In this document: one piece after another, positions 56,397-64,000 of the stretch
How the letters are laid out: each line of letters opens with the position of its first letter
How positions within the stretch are numbered: the stretch's first letter is position 1
Assembly: GCF_034555375.1 (NCBI RefSeq)
Contig: NZ_CP140706.1
Span: 4,269,001 to 4,333,000, forward strand
Direction of reading: 5' to 3'
From: Pseudomonas sp. B33.4
GTDB lineage: Bacteria > Pseudomonadota > Gammaproteobacteria > Pseudomonadales > Pseudomonadaceae
Length of the DNA: 64,000 nt
The notes under the pieces: generated by a model
Told to the model about the DNA's origin: nothing
The model's input: the letters and a program-made list of their open reading frames with translations, nothing else
The model's database searches: none
Translations under genes and position numbers: made by a program

Positions 56397-57418
56397 TGTT
56401 CACTCTTTCTCCTCTCGGCCAGCGCCGCGTTGCGCAGTTCAAGGCTAATCGACGTGGACGCTGGTCGTTGTGGCTGTTTATCGGTCTGTGCCTGATTTGT
56501 CTGGGCGGTGAGTTGATCGCCAACGACAAACCGCTGGTGATCCGTTATCACGACGCTTTTTACTTCCCGATCCTCAGCGATTACCTGGAAACCGATTTCG
56601 GCGGCGAGCTGCCGTTCCAGCCGGATTACGCCAGCAGTTACGTGCACAAGTTGATCGAGGATCAGGGCGGCTGGATGCTGTTTCCGCCGATTCCGTTCAG
56701 CTACGACACGGTCAATTACGACCTCAGCGAACCAGCGCCAAGCCCACCTTCTTCGAGCAACTGGCTGGGCACCGATGATCAGGCGCGCGACGTGTTGGCG
56801 CGGGTGATTTTCGGCACGCGGATTTCGATTCTGTTTGCGCTGATCCTCACTGCTGTCAGTGCGTTGATCGGCATCGTCGCCGGGGCGTTGCAGGGTTATT
56901 ACGGCGGTTGGGTCGACTTGCTCGGGCAGCGCGTGCTGGAAATCTGGTCGGGGTTGCCGGTGTTGTACCTGCTGATCATTTTGTCCGGGTTCGTCTCGCC
57001 GAGTTTCTGGTGGTTGCTGGGGATCATGGCGCTGTTTTCCTGGCTGGCGCTGGTCGATGTGGTGCGTGCTGAGTTCCTTCGCGGGCGCAATCTCGAATAC
57101 GTCAAAGCCGCGCGCGCCTTGGGCCTGACCGACAACGAACTGATGTGTCGGCACATCCTGCCCAACGCGATGACCTCCACCCTCACCTACCTGCCGTTCA
57201 TTCTGACCGGCGCCATCGCCACGCTGACCGCACTGGATTTTCTCGGCTTCGGCATGCCGGCGGGTACTGCATCGCTGGGCGAGTTGATCGGTCAGGCCAA
57301 GCGCAATCTGCAAGCGCCGTGGCTGGGGCTGACGGCGTTTTTTGCCTTGGCGCTGATTTTGTCTTTGTTGGTTTTTATTGGTGAGGCTTGCCGTGATGCA
57401 TTCGATCCCCGGAGCTGA
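56396..57418 (+). CDS. yejE: Microcin C/oligopeptide ABC transporter permease YejE
   Basis: A 340-aa permease. After helix 1 there is a long extracytoplasmic loop (about 45-135, ending NWLGTDDQARDVLARV). The EAA loop EFLRGRNLEYVKAARALGLTDNELMCRHILPNA follows. The C-terminal PAGTASLGELIGQAKRNLQAPWLGLTAF is specific for YejE. It pairs with YejB to form the membrane channel. Confidence 0.93.
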   Translation: MFTLSPLGQRRVAQFKANRRGRWSLWLFIGLCLICLGGELIANDKPLVIRYHDAFYFPILSDYLETDFGGELPFQPDYASSYVHKLIEDQGGWMLFPPIPFSYDTVNYDLSEPAPSPPSSSNWLGTDDQARDVLARVIFGTRISILFALILTAVSALIGIVAGALQGYYGGWVDLLGQRVLEIWSGLPVLYLLIILSGFVSPSFWWLLGIMALFSWLALVDVVRAEFLRGRNLEYVKAARALGLTDNELMCRHILPNAMTSTLTYLPFILTGAIATLTALDFLGFGMPAGTASLGELIGQAKRNLQAPWLGLTAFFALALILSLLVFIGEACRDAFDPRS

Positions 57419-57419
57419 G

Positions 57420-59054
57420 ATGAACGACAATTTGATCGAGATCCGCGATCTGCGCGTGGCCTTCGCCGGGCAAGAAGTGGTGCACGGTTTGAACCTGGAT
57501 ATTCGCCGTGGCGAATGTCTGGCACTGGTCGGTGAATCCGGCTCGGGCAAGTCGGTGACGGCGCATTCGATTCTGCGTTTATTGCCGGGCAAGAACGTCA
57601 GCAGCAGCGGCGCGATCCGCTACAACGGCGTGGATTTATTGCACGCCAGCGAGCAGCAGATGCGCGGCTTGCGCGGCAACCGCATTGCGATGATTTTTCA
57701 GGAGCCGATGACCTCGCTCAATCCGTTGCACACGGTGGAAAAGCAAGTCAGCGAAGTGTTGGAGATTCACAAAGGCCTGAAGGGCCGCGCCGCCCGCGAA
57801 CGGACGTTGGAGTTGCTGGAACTGGTCGGTATTCGCCAGCCATTGCAGCGTTTGAAAGCCTATCCGCATCAGCTCTCTGGTGGGCAGCGGCAACGGGTGA
57901 TGATTGCCATGGCGCTGGCCAACGAGCCGGAGTTGTTGATTGCCGATGAGCCGACCACGGCGCTGGATGTGACGGTGCAGCAGAAGATTCTTGAGCTGCT
58001 GATCGAATTGCAGCAGCGGCTGGGCATGTCGCTGCTATTGATCAGTCATGACCTCAATCTGGTGCGGCGCATCGCGCAGCGGGTGTGCGTAATGCGCCAT
58101 GGCGAGATTGTTGAGCAGGCGGATTGCGAAGCGCTGTTTCGGGCGCCGCAGCATCCTTACAGTCGTTTGTTGATCGAGGCCGAACCGAGCGGTGCGCCGG
58201 TGCCGAGTGAATACGATCACAACCTGCTCGAAGTCGATGATTTGAAGGTGTGGTTTCCGTTGCCCAAAGCGCTGTTCAGTCGGCAGCAGGATTACATCAA
58301 AGCGGTGGACGGGGTCAGTTTCACCCTGCAACGGGGCAAGACCTTGGGGATCGTTGGCGAGTCGGGTTCGGGCAAATCAACGCTGGGTCAGGCGATCCTG
58401 CGGCTGGTCGAATCCGAGGGCAATATCCGTTTTGGCAACAAGCAACTGAGCCTGCTCAATCAGCGTTTGATGCGGCCGTTGCGCCGGCAGATTCAGGTAG
58501 TGTTCCAGGACCCGTTCGGCAGCCTCAGCCCACGGATGTCGGTGCAGCAGATCATTGCCGAAGGCTTGCTGACTCACGGTATCGGCACCGAGGCCGAGCG
58601 GGAGGCGGCGGTGATTCGCGTGCTGGAGGAAGTCGGCCTCGACCCGCAGAGCCGCCATCGTTATCCCCACGAGTTTTCCGGTGGGCAGCGCCAGCGCATC
58701 TCTATTGCCCGCGCACTGGTGCTGGAACCGGCGCTGATTCTGCTCGATGAACCGACCTCGGCGCTGGATCGTACGGTACAGAAACAGGTGGTGGAGTTGT
58801 TGCGGCAACTACAAATCAAACATGGGCTGACCTATTTGTTTATCAGCCATGATCTGGCGGTGGTGCATGCGTTGGCGCATGACTTGATGGTGATCAAGGA
58901 CGGCAAGGTTGTGGAGCAGGGTTCTTCACGCGATATTTTCGCCGCGCCGCAACATCCCTACACCCAGGAACTCCTGAACGCCTCCGGCCTCAAGCCCGAC
59001 ACAAAACCCTGTGGGAGCGAGCCTGCTCGCGAATACGGTGTGTCAGTCACATAA
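57420..59054 (+). CDS. yejF: ABC transporter ATP-binding protein YejF (fused dimer)
   Basis: A 544-aa protein with two complete nucleotide-binding domains in one chain, the usual YejF form. Walker A GESGSGKS occurs twice (about 41 and 317); signatures are LSGGQRQR and FSGGQRQR; Walker B is [12 protein letters not shown] and [12 protein letters not shown]. It powers YejBE. The last 16 residues ([16 protein letters not shown]) and the stop codon are encoded by the REPIN at 59010, so the native C-terminus has been replaced. Confidence 0.93.
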   Translation: MNDNLIEIRDLRVAFAGQEVVHGLNLDIRRGECLALVGESGSGKSVTAHSILRLLPGKNVSSSGAIRYNGVDLLHASEQQMRGLRGNRIAMIFQEPMTSLNPLHTVEKQVSEVLEIHKGLKGRAARERTLELLELVGIRQPLQRLKAYPHQLSGGQRQRVMIAMALANEPELLIADEPTTALDVTVQQKILELLIELQQRLGMSLLLISHDLNLVRRIAQRVCVMRHGEIVEQADCEALFRAPQHPYSRLLIEAEPSGAPVPSEYDHNLLEVDDLKVWFPLPKALFSRQQDYIKAVDGVSFTLQRGKTLGIVGESGSGKSTLGQAILRLVESEGNIRFGNKQLSLLNQRLMRPLRRQIQVVFQDPFGSLSPRMSVQQIIAEGLLTHGIGTEAEREAAVIRVLEEVGLDPQSRHRYPHEFSGGQRQRISIARALVLEPALILLDEPTSALDRTVQKQVVELLRQLQIKHGLTYLFISHDLAVVHALAHDLMVIKDGKVVEQGSSRDIFAAPQHPYTQELLNASGLKPDTKPCGSEPAREYGVSVT

Positions 59055-59098
59055 GTGCTGGCTGGCCCGACGCCTTCGCGAGCAGGCTCGCTCCCACA
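59010..59098. repeat. REPIN, type B, overlapping the end of yejF
   Basis: Arms TGTGGGAGCGAGCCTGCTCG plus CGAA. Bases 59010-59054 are translated as the end of YejF. The element is oriented as elsewhere, and the yejF stop lies in its middle. Confidence 0.92.
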
Positions 59099-59221
59099 GG
59101 GGTTATTGTCGGGTTTGAAATTTATTATCCGGGCACTGCATCCAAACGCCTCCGTCACGGGTAGTCCCTGTAACAGCCCTCTTCGGCTGTCAGCGGTTTA
59201 CCCTTTTCGGAGATAACACTG

Positions 59222-59743
59222 ATGAACATCACCCAGCTGATTGGCCTCACCGGTTTGCTTGTCCTGTCCTCGACGACCTTCGCCCAAAGCAGCTATCCAG
59301 ACGCGATCAAAGTCCCTGACGGCCACAAGATCGCGATGGAAACCACCGGTGTCGGCGAGATCACTTACGAATGCCGCGACAAAGCCAATATGCCGGGGCA
59401 GACCGAGTGGACCTTCGTCGGCCCGAAAGCGGTGCTCAATGATCGCAGCGGCAAGCAGGTCGGCACCTACTTTGGCCCACCGGCCACTTGGCAGGCCAAG
59501 GACGGTTCGAAAGTCACCGGCACGCAACTGGCCGTGGCGCCGTCGACTCCGGGCAACCTGCCCTATCAACTGGTCAAGGCCAACCCGGCCGAGGGCAAAG
59601 GCGCGATGAGTGGCGTGAGTTACATCCAGCGTGTCGCGCTCAAGGGCGGCGTGGCACCGGGCAGTGAATGCACGGCGGCAAACAAGGGCAAGCAGGAAGT
59701 GGTGAAGTATCAGGCCGATTACATCTTCTGGGCGGCGAACTGA
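59222..59743 (+). CDS. DUF3455 exported protein
   Basis: A 173-aa secreted protein of family DUF3455. A signal peptide ends at TFA-QSS (about residue 22). The conserved parts are VGEITYECRDK, WTFVGPKAVL, GKQVGTYFGPPATWQAKDGSKVTG and the C-terminal VKYQADYIFW. Two Cys (ECRD and SECTA) may form a disulfide. Function unknown; it stands just ahead of an ECF sigma-factor gene. Confidence 0.88.
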   Translation: MNITQLIGLTGLLVLSSTTFAQSSYPDAIKVPDGHKIAMETTGVGEITYECRDKANMPGQTEWTFVGPKAVLNDRSGKQVGTYFGPPATWQAKDGSKVTGTQLAVAPSTPGNLPYQLVKANPAEGKGAMSGVSYIQRVALKGGVAPGSECTAANKGKQEVVKYQADYIFWAAN

Positions 59744-59766
59744 TCTCCGGAACACCACAAATCCCC

Positions 59767-59855
59767 TGTAGGAGTGAGCCTGCTCGCGATAGCGGTATCC
59801 CAGTGACGTGAGTGTTGGCTGACACGACGCCATCGCGAGCAGGCTCACTCCTACA
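59767..59855. repeat. REPIN, type A
   Basis: Arms TGTAGGAGTGAGCCTGCTCG plus CGAT; the middle is diverged. Situated between the DUF3455 and sigma-factor genes. Confidence 0.92.
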
Positions 59856-59907
59856 AGGGGAATTATGTGTTCTGGATGTTTGGGGAATGTGAGCTAGATT
59901 GCACGAC

Positions 59908-60441
59908 ATGTCTTTAGCCCAATCCACATTCGATTACGAAGCCCGCCTCGCTGCCTGTGCCCGTGGCGAGCGCGCGGCCCTGCGCGATTTGTATGTGCAG
60001 GAAGGCCCGCGCTTGCTCGGCGTGGCCAAGCGGCTGGTGCGCGATACGGCACTGGCGGAGGACATCGTTCATGAGGCGTTTATCAAGATCTGGAACGGCG
60101 CGGCGGGGTTTGACCCGGCGCGCGGTTCGGCGCGTGGCTGGATGTTCAGCGTGACCCGGCATCTGGCGCTGAATCTGCTGCGTGATCACGGGCGGGAAAC
60201 GCCATTTGACGAAGTCCACGAGGTGGCTGTGGACGACAACGGGTACGACGCTCCCGCGCATTCCGCGCGCATCCACGGTTGTCTGGAACAGCTGGAGCCG
60301 CAACGCCGCCGCTGTATCCTGCACGCCTACGTCGACGGTTACAGTCACGCGCAGATTGCCGCGCGCCTCGATACGCCGCTGGGCACCGTCAAGGCGTGGA
60401 TCAAGCGCAGCCTCAACGCATTGCGGGAGTGCATGGGATGA
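59908..60441 (+). CDS. ECF sigma factor (SigK type)
   Basis: A 177-aa extracytoplasmic-function sigma factor. Region 2 (about 25-90) contains VRDTALAEDIVHEAFIKIWN and GSARGWMFSVTRHLALN; region 4 (about 120-175) contains LEQLEPQRRRCILHAYVDGYSHAQIAARLDTPLGTVKAWIKRSL in outline. No extra C-terminal domain. It overlaps the anti-sigma gene by 4 bp (ATGA). Start at ATG 59908; a TTG lies three codons upstream. This is the SigK/RskA class, unlike the FecI-type sigma factors of siderophore receptors. Confidence 0.92.
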   Translation: MSLAQSTFDYEARLAACARGERAALRDLYVQEGPRLLGVAKRLVRDTALAEDIVHEAFIKIWNGAAGFDPARGSARGWMFSVTRHLALNLLRDHGRETPFDEVHEVAVDDNGYDAPAHSARIHGCLEQLEPQRRRCILHAYVDGYSHAQIAARLDTPLGTVKAWIKRSLNALRECMG

Positions 60442-61130
60442 CCAGCGAATCGGCGCAGGAACGTGATGAACTGGCTGGCGAATATGTGCTCGGCACATTG
60501 CCTGCCGAGCAGCGCATCGAGGTGCAACGGCGCTTGCCCGACGACCCCGAATTACGCGCAGCAGTAGATGCCTGGGAGCGGCGTCTGCTGGAGTTGACCG
60601 ATCTTGCGCCTGCGCACCAACCGTCGGCGCAGTTGTGGCCGCGCATTGAGCGCAGCCTCGAACGACTCACGCCGAAAGCGCCATCGACCTCATGGTGGAA
60701 TCTGCTGCCGCTCTGGCGCGGGTTGAGTGCTGCCGGATTGGCCGCGACGTTGATCCTGGGTTCGATCCTGTTGACCCAGACCACGCCGAAACCGAGTTAT
60801 CTGGTGGTGCTGGTCGCCCCGCAGGACAAGGCTCCGGGCTGGGTGATCCAGGCGAGCAATTCGCGGGAGATTCAATTGATTCCGCTGGGTGTGGTCGAAG
60901 TGCCAGCGGACAAGGCGCTGGAATTCTGGACCAAGGCTGATGGCTGGCAAGGGCCGGTGTCGCTGGGTTTGGTCAAACCGGGTCAGGCCTTGTCGGTGCC
61001 GCTGGACAAGCTGCCGCCGCTGCAACCGAACCAGTTGTTCGAACTGACGCTAGAGGGCGCCAATGGCTCGCCGATCGGCAAACCAACCGGGCCGATTCAG
61101 GCGATCGGGCGCGCTGTGAAGGTGCTGTAA
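60438..61130 (+). CDS. Anti-sigma factor, RskA family
   Basis: A 230-aa membrane anti-sigma factor. The N-terminal cytoplasmic part (about 1-85) has ELAGEYVLGTLPAEQRIEVQRRL, which binds the sigma factor. One transmembrane helix lies at about 98-118 (LSAAGLAATLILGSILL). The C-terminal periplasmic RskA domain has PGWVIQASNSREIQLIPLG and VPADKALEFWTKADG. It is co-translated with the sigma factor. A signal at the periplasmic domain would release the sigma factor, by analogy with known RskA. Confidence 0.9.
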   Translation: MTSESAQERDELAGEYVLGTLPAEQRIEVQRRLPDDPELRAAVDAWERRLLELTDLAPAHQPSAQLWPRIERSLERLTPKAPSTSWWNLLPLWRGLSAAGLAATLILGSILLTQTTPKPSYLVVLVAPQDKAPGWVIQASNSREIQLIPLGVVEVPADKALEFWTKADGWQGPVSLGLVKPGQALSVPLDKLPPLQPNQLFELTLEGANGSPIGKPTGPIQAIGRAVKVL

Positions 61131-61262
61131 GGCTCTACTCTGCGGCTCCTGGCAAACATCATCGGCATCGATGTTCACCATCACGGCAATGAAGTTCTCA
61201 TAAAAAATCCCGGGCGTAACATCTGCTCCATACCAACCAACAACACCCCGGAGCACACCCTA

Positions 61263-61664
61263 ATGAAACGCCAAACCCTTCTCGGCATCGCTTTCTCGGT
61301 CTTCGCTATCAACGCTTTCGCCGCTACCCCGGCCCACACCATGATCGCCGAAGGCGGCTCGGACAAATTGATCGAAAGCCGTTTGGCTGAAGGTGGTGCG
61401 GATCGTCTGCTCGAACGCCGCGTTGCCGAAGGTGGTTCGGATCGTCTGCTCGAACGCCGCGTTGCCGAAGGTGGTTCGGATCGTCTGATTGAACGCCGCG
61501 TTGCCGAAGGTGGTTCGGATCGTCTGATTGAACGTCGCGTTGCTGAAGGTGGCTCGGATCGTCTGATTGAACGTCGCGTTGCTGAAGGTGGCTCGGATCG
61601 TCTGATTGAACGTCGCGTTGCTGAAGGTGGCTCGGATCGTCTGATTGAACGCCGCGTTGCCTGA
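61263..61664 (+). CDS. Exported tandem 13-residue repeat protein
   Basis: A 133-aa protein: a signal peptide to about FAATPA (residue 23), a five-residue linker, then eight repeats of AEGGSDRLIERRV (residues 29-132) and a final Ala. The first two units are divergent (SDKLIESRL, ADRLLERRV); the later ones are identical. The pattern of Gly-Gly, Asp, Arg and Glu suggests a charged, elongated or helical-turn array. No enzyme motif is seen. Such proteins are sometimes labelled phage infection protein in pseudomonads, without clear basis as far as I know. CGGAG precedes the ATG. Confidence 0.8.
   Translation: MKRQTLLGIAFSVFAINAFAATPAHTMIAEGGSDKLIESRLAEGGADRLLERRVAEGGSDRLLERRVAEGGSDRLIERRVAEGGSDRLIERRVAEGGSDRLIERRVAEGGSDRLIERRVAEGGSDRLIERRVA
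61347..61658 (+). repeat. Eight tandem 39-bp coding repeats
   Basis: Eight consecutive 39-bp units, in frame, making the 13-residue repeats above. Unit 1 differs at many positions. Units 6, 7 and 8 are almost identical in DNA, differing at single third-codon positions, so the array has been extended or homogenised at its 3' end. Confidence 0.95.
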
Positions 61665-61693
61665 TGAATGGCGGCAAGCGCAACACCCCAGAG

Positions 61694-61721
61694 AAACCCG
61701 GCTCCCTTAGCCGGGTTTTTT
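61694..61721 (+). terminator. Terminator between the repeat-protein and DUF1615 genes
   Basis: AACCCGGCT/AGCCGGGTT stem with a six-base loop, followed by T6. It ends the repeat-protein transcript and could also serve the convergent gene at 61735. Confidence 0.9.
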
Positions 61722-61734
61722 ATGCATGGGTGTT

Positions 61735-62826
61735 TTATCCGGCCTTGGCCATGCAGCGCTTGTAGCGCTCGTCCACGCGTTTGGCAAACCATGCGGTCGT
61801 GAGTTTGCGGGTGATCTTCGGGCTCTGCAGCACGATCCCCGGCAACACCGCACGCGGCAGCTTTTTCCCCTCCGCTTGCTCCGCCAATTCGAATACCCGC
61901 TGATAGAGTTTGGTCTCTTCGAACTCCAGGGTTTTGCCCTTCTCCAGTTGATCGCGAATGGTCGGGTTGCGCATGCCCAATGACTTGCCGAGGGTGCGCA
62001 CCGCCAGCTCCGTGCCGCCGGGCATGATCGAGTCGTAGCGAATCAGGTCGCCATCGAGCGCCAGTGGAATGCCCGACGCGCGGCTCACGGCGTTCTGAAA
62101 CGCGGCATTGCGACTGGCGTACCAGCCGGCATTGAAATCAGCAAAACGATACAGCGGCTCGCGATAACTCACTGGATAGCCGAGCAAATGCGCGATACCG
62201 AAATACATGCCACCACGCCGACTGAACACTTCACGGCGGATCGTGCCATCCACCGGATACGGGTAATCCTTGGCGTGCTGTTCGGCAAATTCGATGCTGA
62301 CCTGCATCGGCCCGCCGGTGTGCACCGGGTTGAAGCCGCCGAACAGCGTGCGGCCCATCGGCACCCGACCGATGAAGTCGTCGAAAATACCACTGAGTTC
62401 TTTTTCACTGCGCGCCGCATTCAGGCGTTCGCTGTAGGTCTTGCCGTTGGTTGAGCGCACTTGCAATGCGCCGCTGACCAACAGGCTGGGAATGTGCACT
62501 TTGGCAGCGCGACGGTCGATTTCGTCGCGGGCGATTTTGCCCAGGCCCGGCACGGTGGGATCGGCCTGAAAGGTGGATTCCTGTTCGGCAACGGCCAGCA
62601 CCGAACACAGGTTTTGCGTGGTCGGGCTGATGTTCTGCGCGGCAAACGCGGCATAGATATCGGTGGCCCAGCCCTGGCGATCAGCGGTCTTGGCCGGCAT
62701 CAGCCGCACGATCTCAGCTTTTACTTCAGCAGGCGCGCGTGGCACCGGTTCCTGACTGCGCTGCCCTGCGCAACCGGCGAGCACCAGCAGTGCGGCGAGC
62801 GTGATCGGTAATTGAAAGTTGTGCAT
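61735..62826 (-). CDS. DUF1615 lipoprotein
   Basis: A 363-aa lipoprotein with lipobox LVLAGC (Cys19). The DUF1615 domain fills the rest. Recognisable pieces are WATDIYAAFAAQNISPTTQNLCSVLAVAEQESTFQADPTVPGLGKIA, which has an EQES similar to lytic transglycosylase active-site regions, and FNAGWYASRNAAFQNAVS. A role in peptidoglycan cleavage has been suggested by fold but is not shown. Monocistronic. Confidence 0.9.
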   Translation of the reverse strand: MHNFQLPITLAALLVLAGCAGQRSQEPVPRAPAEVKAEIVRLMPAKTADRQGWATDIYAAFAAQNISPTTQNLCSVLAVAEQESTFQADPTVPGLGKIARDEIDRRAAKVHIPSLLVSGALQVRSTNGKTYSERLNAARSEKELSGIFDDFIGRVPMGRTLFGGFNPVHTGGPMQVSIEFAEQHAKDYPYPVDGTIRREVFSRRGGMYFGIAHLLGYPVSYREPLYRFADFNAGWYASRNAAFQNAVSRASGIPLALDGDLIRYDSIMPGGTELAVRTLGKSLGMRNPTIRDQLEKGKTLEFEETKLYQRVFELAEQAEGKKLPRAVLPGIVLQSPKITRKLTTAWFAKRVDERYKRCMAKAG

Positions 62827-62872
62827 GAAGCTTTATCCAGTCCGTTAAGCCCGAACCACCATACACAATCCG

Positions 62873-62951
62873 TGTAGGAGCTGCCGCAGGCTGCGATCTT
62901 TTGATTTTAAAAAACAAGATCAAAAGATCGCAGCCTGCGGCAGCTCCTACA
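62873..62951. repeat. REPIN, type D
   Basis: Arms TGTAGGAGCTGCCGCAGGCT then GCGATCTTTTGAT, exact inverted copies around an A-rich loop. It lies in the divergent region between the DUF1615 gene and the receptor gene at the right edge. Confidence 0.92.
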
Positions 62952-63002
62952 GGTGATGTGTGTTTTGAGAGGGTGATGACAAACTGATTGCAAAACGTTA
63001 CT

Positions 63003-63021
63003 GAGAAAACCTATCATTTGC
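63003..63021 (+). promoter_or_regulatory. Weak Fur-box-like sequence
   Basis: The 19-bp stretch GAGAAAACCTATCATTTGC, about 80 bp before the receptor start, matches the Fur consensus at 11 of 19 positions. This is weak; it is listed because Fur control of a siderophore-type receptor is expected. Confidence 0.25.
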
Positions 63022-63099
63022 ACCTGGAGTCGCATTTGCGCAAGGAGTTCCGCGCCGCCCTTACTTTTTCCAACCGGCCGCGCGCCTCCAGGTCCCTAC

Positions 63100-64000
63100 A
63101 TGCCCGCTTCAGCTCGACTCGCCGTCCCGTTTCGCCCGACGCTTCTCGCCCTACTGTGCTCCCTGACTGTCACCGCTCACGCCGCCGAAGGCGATAACAA
63201 GGCGCTGGTGCTGGACGACGTCAACGTCAATGCTCAGGCCCCGACGCCTAACGCCCTGCCCCCGGTTTACTCGGGTGGTCAGGTCGCCCGTGGTGGCCAG
63301 CTCGGCGTGCTGGGTAATCAGGACATGATGGACGTGCCATTCAGCGCCGCCTCCTATACCGAGCAACTGATTCAGGATCAACAGGCCGAAGACGTCGCCG
63401 ACGTGTTGCTCAACGATTCGTCGGTGCGTCAGGCCTCGGGGTTTTCCAACCAGTCGCAGGTGTTCATGATCCGCGGCTTGCCGCTGAACGGCGACGACAT
63501 TTCCTATAACGGTCTGTACGGCGTGCTGCCACGGCAGATCATTTCCACCGACGCGCTGGAGCGCGTGGAAGTGTTCAAAGGCCCGAACGCCTTTATCAAC
63601 GGTGTGACCCCGACCGGTTCCGGCATCGGTGGCGGCGTCAACCTGCAACCGAAACGCGCCGGCGATGTGCCGCTGCGTCGTTACACCACCGACATCAACA
63701 GCGAAGGCCGCATCGGTCAGCACTTCGACATCGGCCAGCGCTTCGGTGAAGACAACCGCTTCGGCGCACGGATCAACCTGTCCCAGCGCGAAGGTGACAC
63801 CGGTATCGATCACGAGAACCAGCGCTCGAAACTGTTCGCCATCGGCCTCGATTATCGCGGTGACGCCCTGCGCATCTCCGGCGACTTCGCCTATCAGAAA
63901 GAACGCGTCAACGGTGGCCGCAACTCGGTCAACCTCGGCACCGCCACGCACATTCCCGACGCGCCATCGGCCGACACCAACTACGCGCCGAAGTGGGGCT
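63100..64000 (+). CDS. TonB-dependent siderophore-type receptor (cut by window end)
   Basis: The first 300 codons of an outer-membrane receptor; the frame is open to the window end. A signal peptide ends near AHA-AEG (about 29). The mature N-terminus has VLDDVNVNAQA, a TonB-box-like stretch. The plug shows PFSAASYTEQLIQDQQAEDVADVLLNDSSVRQ, FMIRGLPLNGDDISYNGLYGVLPRQ and LERVEVFKGPNAFINGV. These are typical of the FhuA/FpvA-type siderophore receptor family (TIGR01783). There is no signalling domain at the N-terminus, so it is not linked to the ECF sigma factor by the FecA mechanism. Confidence 0.92.
   Translation, partial: MPASARLAVPFRPTLLALLCSLTVTAHAAEGDNKALVLDDVNVNAQAPTPNALPPVYSGGQVARGGQLGVLGNQDMMDVPFSAASYTEQLIQDQQAEDVADVLLNDSSVRQASGFSNQSQVFMIRGLPLNGDDISYNGLYGVLPRQIISTDALERVEVFKGPNAFINGVTPTGSGIGGGVNLQPKRAGDVPLRRYTTDINSEGRIGQHFDIGQRFGEDNRFGARINLSQREGDTGIDHENQRSKLFAIGLDYRGDALRISGDFAYQKERVNGGRNSVNLGTATHIPDAPSADTNYAPKWG

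Noticed and set aside
61347..61658. CRISPR-like look of the regular 39-bp repeats
   Set aside because: The units are contiguous, with no variable spacers, and are in frame within a coding sequence; no cas genes are present.
61181..61792. Repeat-containing minus-strand frame (RRSEPPSAT units)
   Set aside because: The 39-bp array has a length divisible by three, so any stop-free unit stays open; the plus strand has the signal peptide and ribosome-binding site.
59908..64000. FecI/FecR/FecA-type signalling between the sigma factor and the receptor at the right edge
   Set aside because: The sigma/anti-sigma pair is of SigK/RskA type, the receptor has no N-terminal signalling domain, and three kilobases with other genes lie between them.

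Overview
The window is a chromosomal segment of a fluorescent-group Pseudomonas, most likely the P. fluorescens complex. The evidence is the lon-clpX-clpP-tig block next to an Arg-His-Leu-His tRNA array and folD, GC-rich codon use, AmpR/AmpC, many REP-type palindromes (REPINs) and several small genes of a kind typical of this genus. It is mostly core and lineage-specific genome, with no prophage or insertion sequence.

Layout. 1-6070: protein quality control on the minus strand (trigger factor, ClpP, ClpX, Lon), with an RpoH-type promoter in front of lon. 6430-7094: four tRNAs in which a tRNA-His plus terminator unit is duplicated. 7226-23840: folD, a PBP7-type endopeptidase, TerC, NhaR, SstT, a shikimate-dehydrogenase-like enzyme, an exported isochorismatase-fold protein, the tRNA hydroxylase TrhP, and several small secreted or acidic proteins. 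24110-32554: three regulator and target sets, namely LysR/EamA, a GntR regulator with glucarate permease and dehydratase, and AmpR/AmpC.

32653-35744 is the clearest accessory patch. It holds two small orphan genes, an amber-interrupted reading frame and a complete two-gene Septu anti-phage system (PtuA ATPase and PtuB HNH nuclease) with its own terminator and lower GC. 35809-47296 returns to ordinary genes: a GNAT enzyme, transporters, periplasmic aldose epimerase, an aldo/keto reductase, DNA polymerase II, a CBS protein and a GST.

48409-59054 is an eight-gene import chain: tonB, exbB, exbD, an outer-membrane TonB-dependent receptor, then a YejABEF-type peptide ABC transporter. Together they could carry one peptide-like substrate from outside the cell to the cytoplasm. 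59222-62826 holds an ECF sigma/anti-sigma pair flanked by exported proteins, including one built of eight 13-residue repeats. The right edge cuts a second TonB-dependent receptor.

Repeats are the other main feature. There are fourteen REPIN-type palindromes with four arm sequences that appear to keep pairing by compensating changes, and three copies of a MITE-like element whose ends are about 35-bp inverted repeats. One REPIN encodes the last residues and stop codon of yejF. I saw no CRISPR array and no rRNA.
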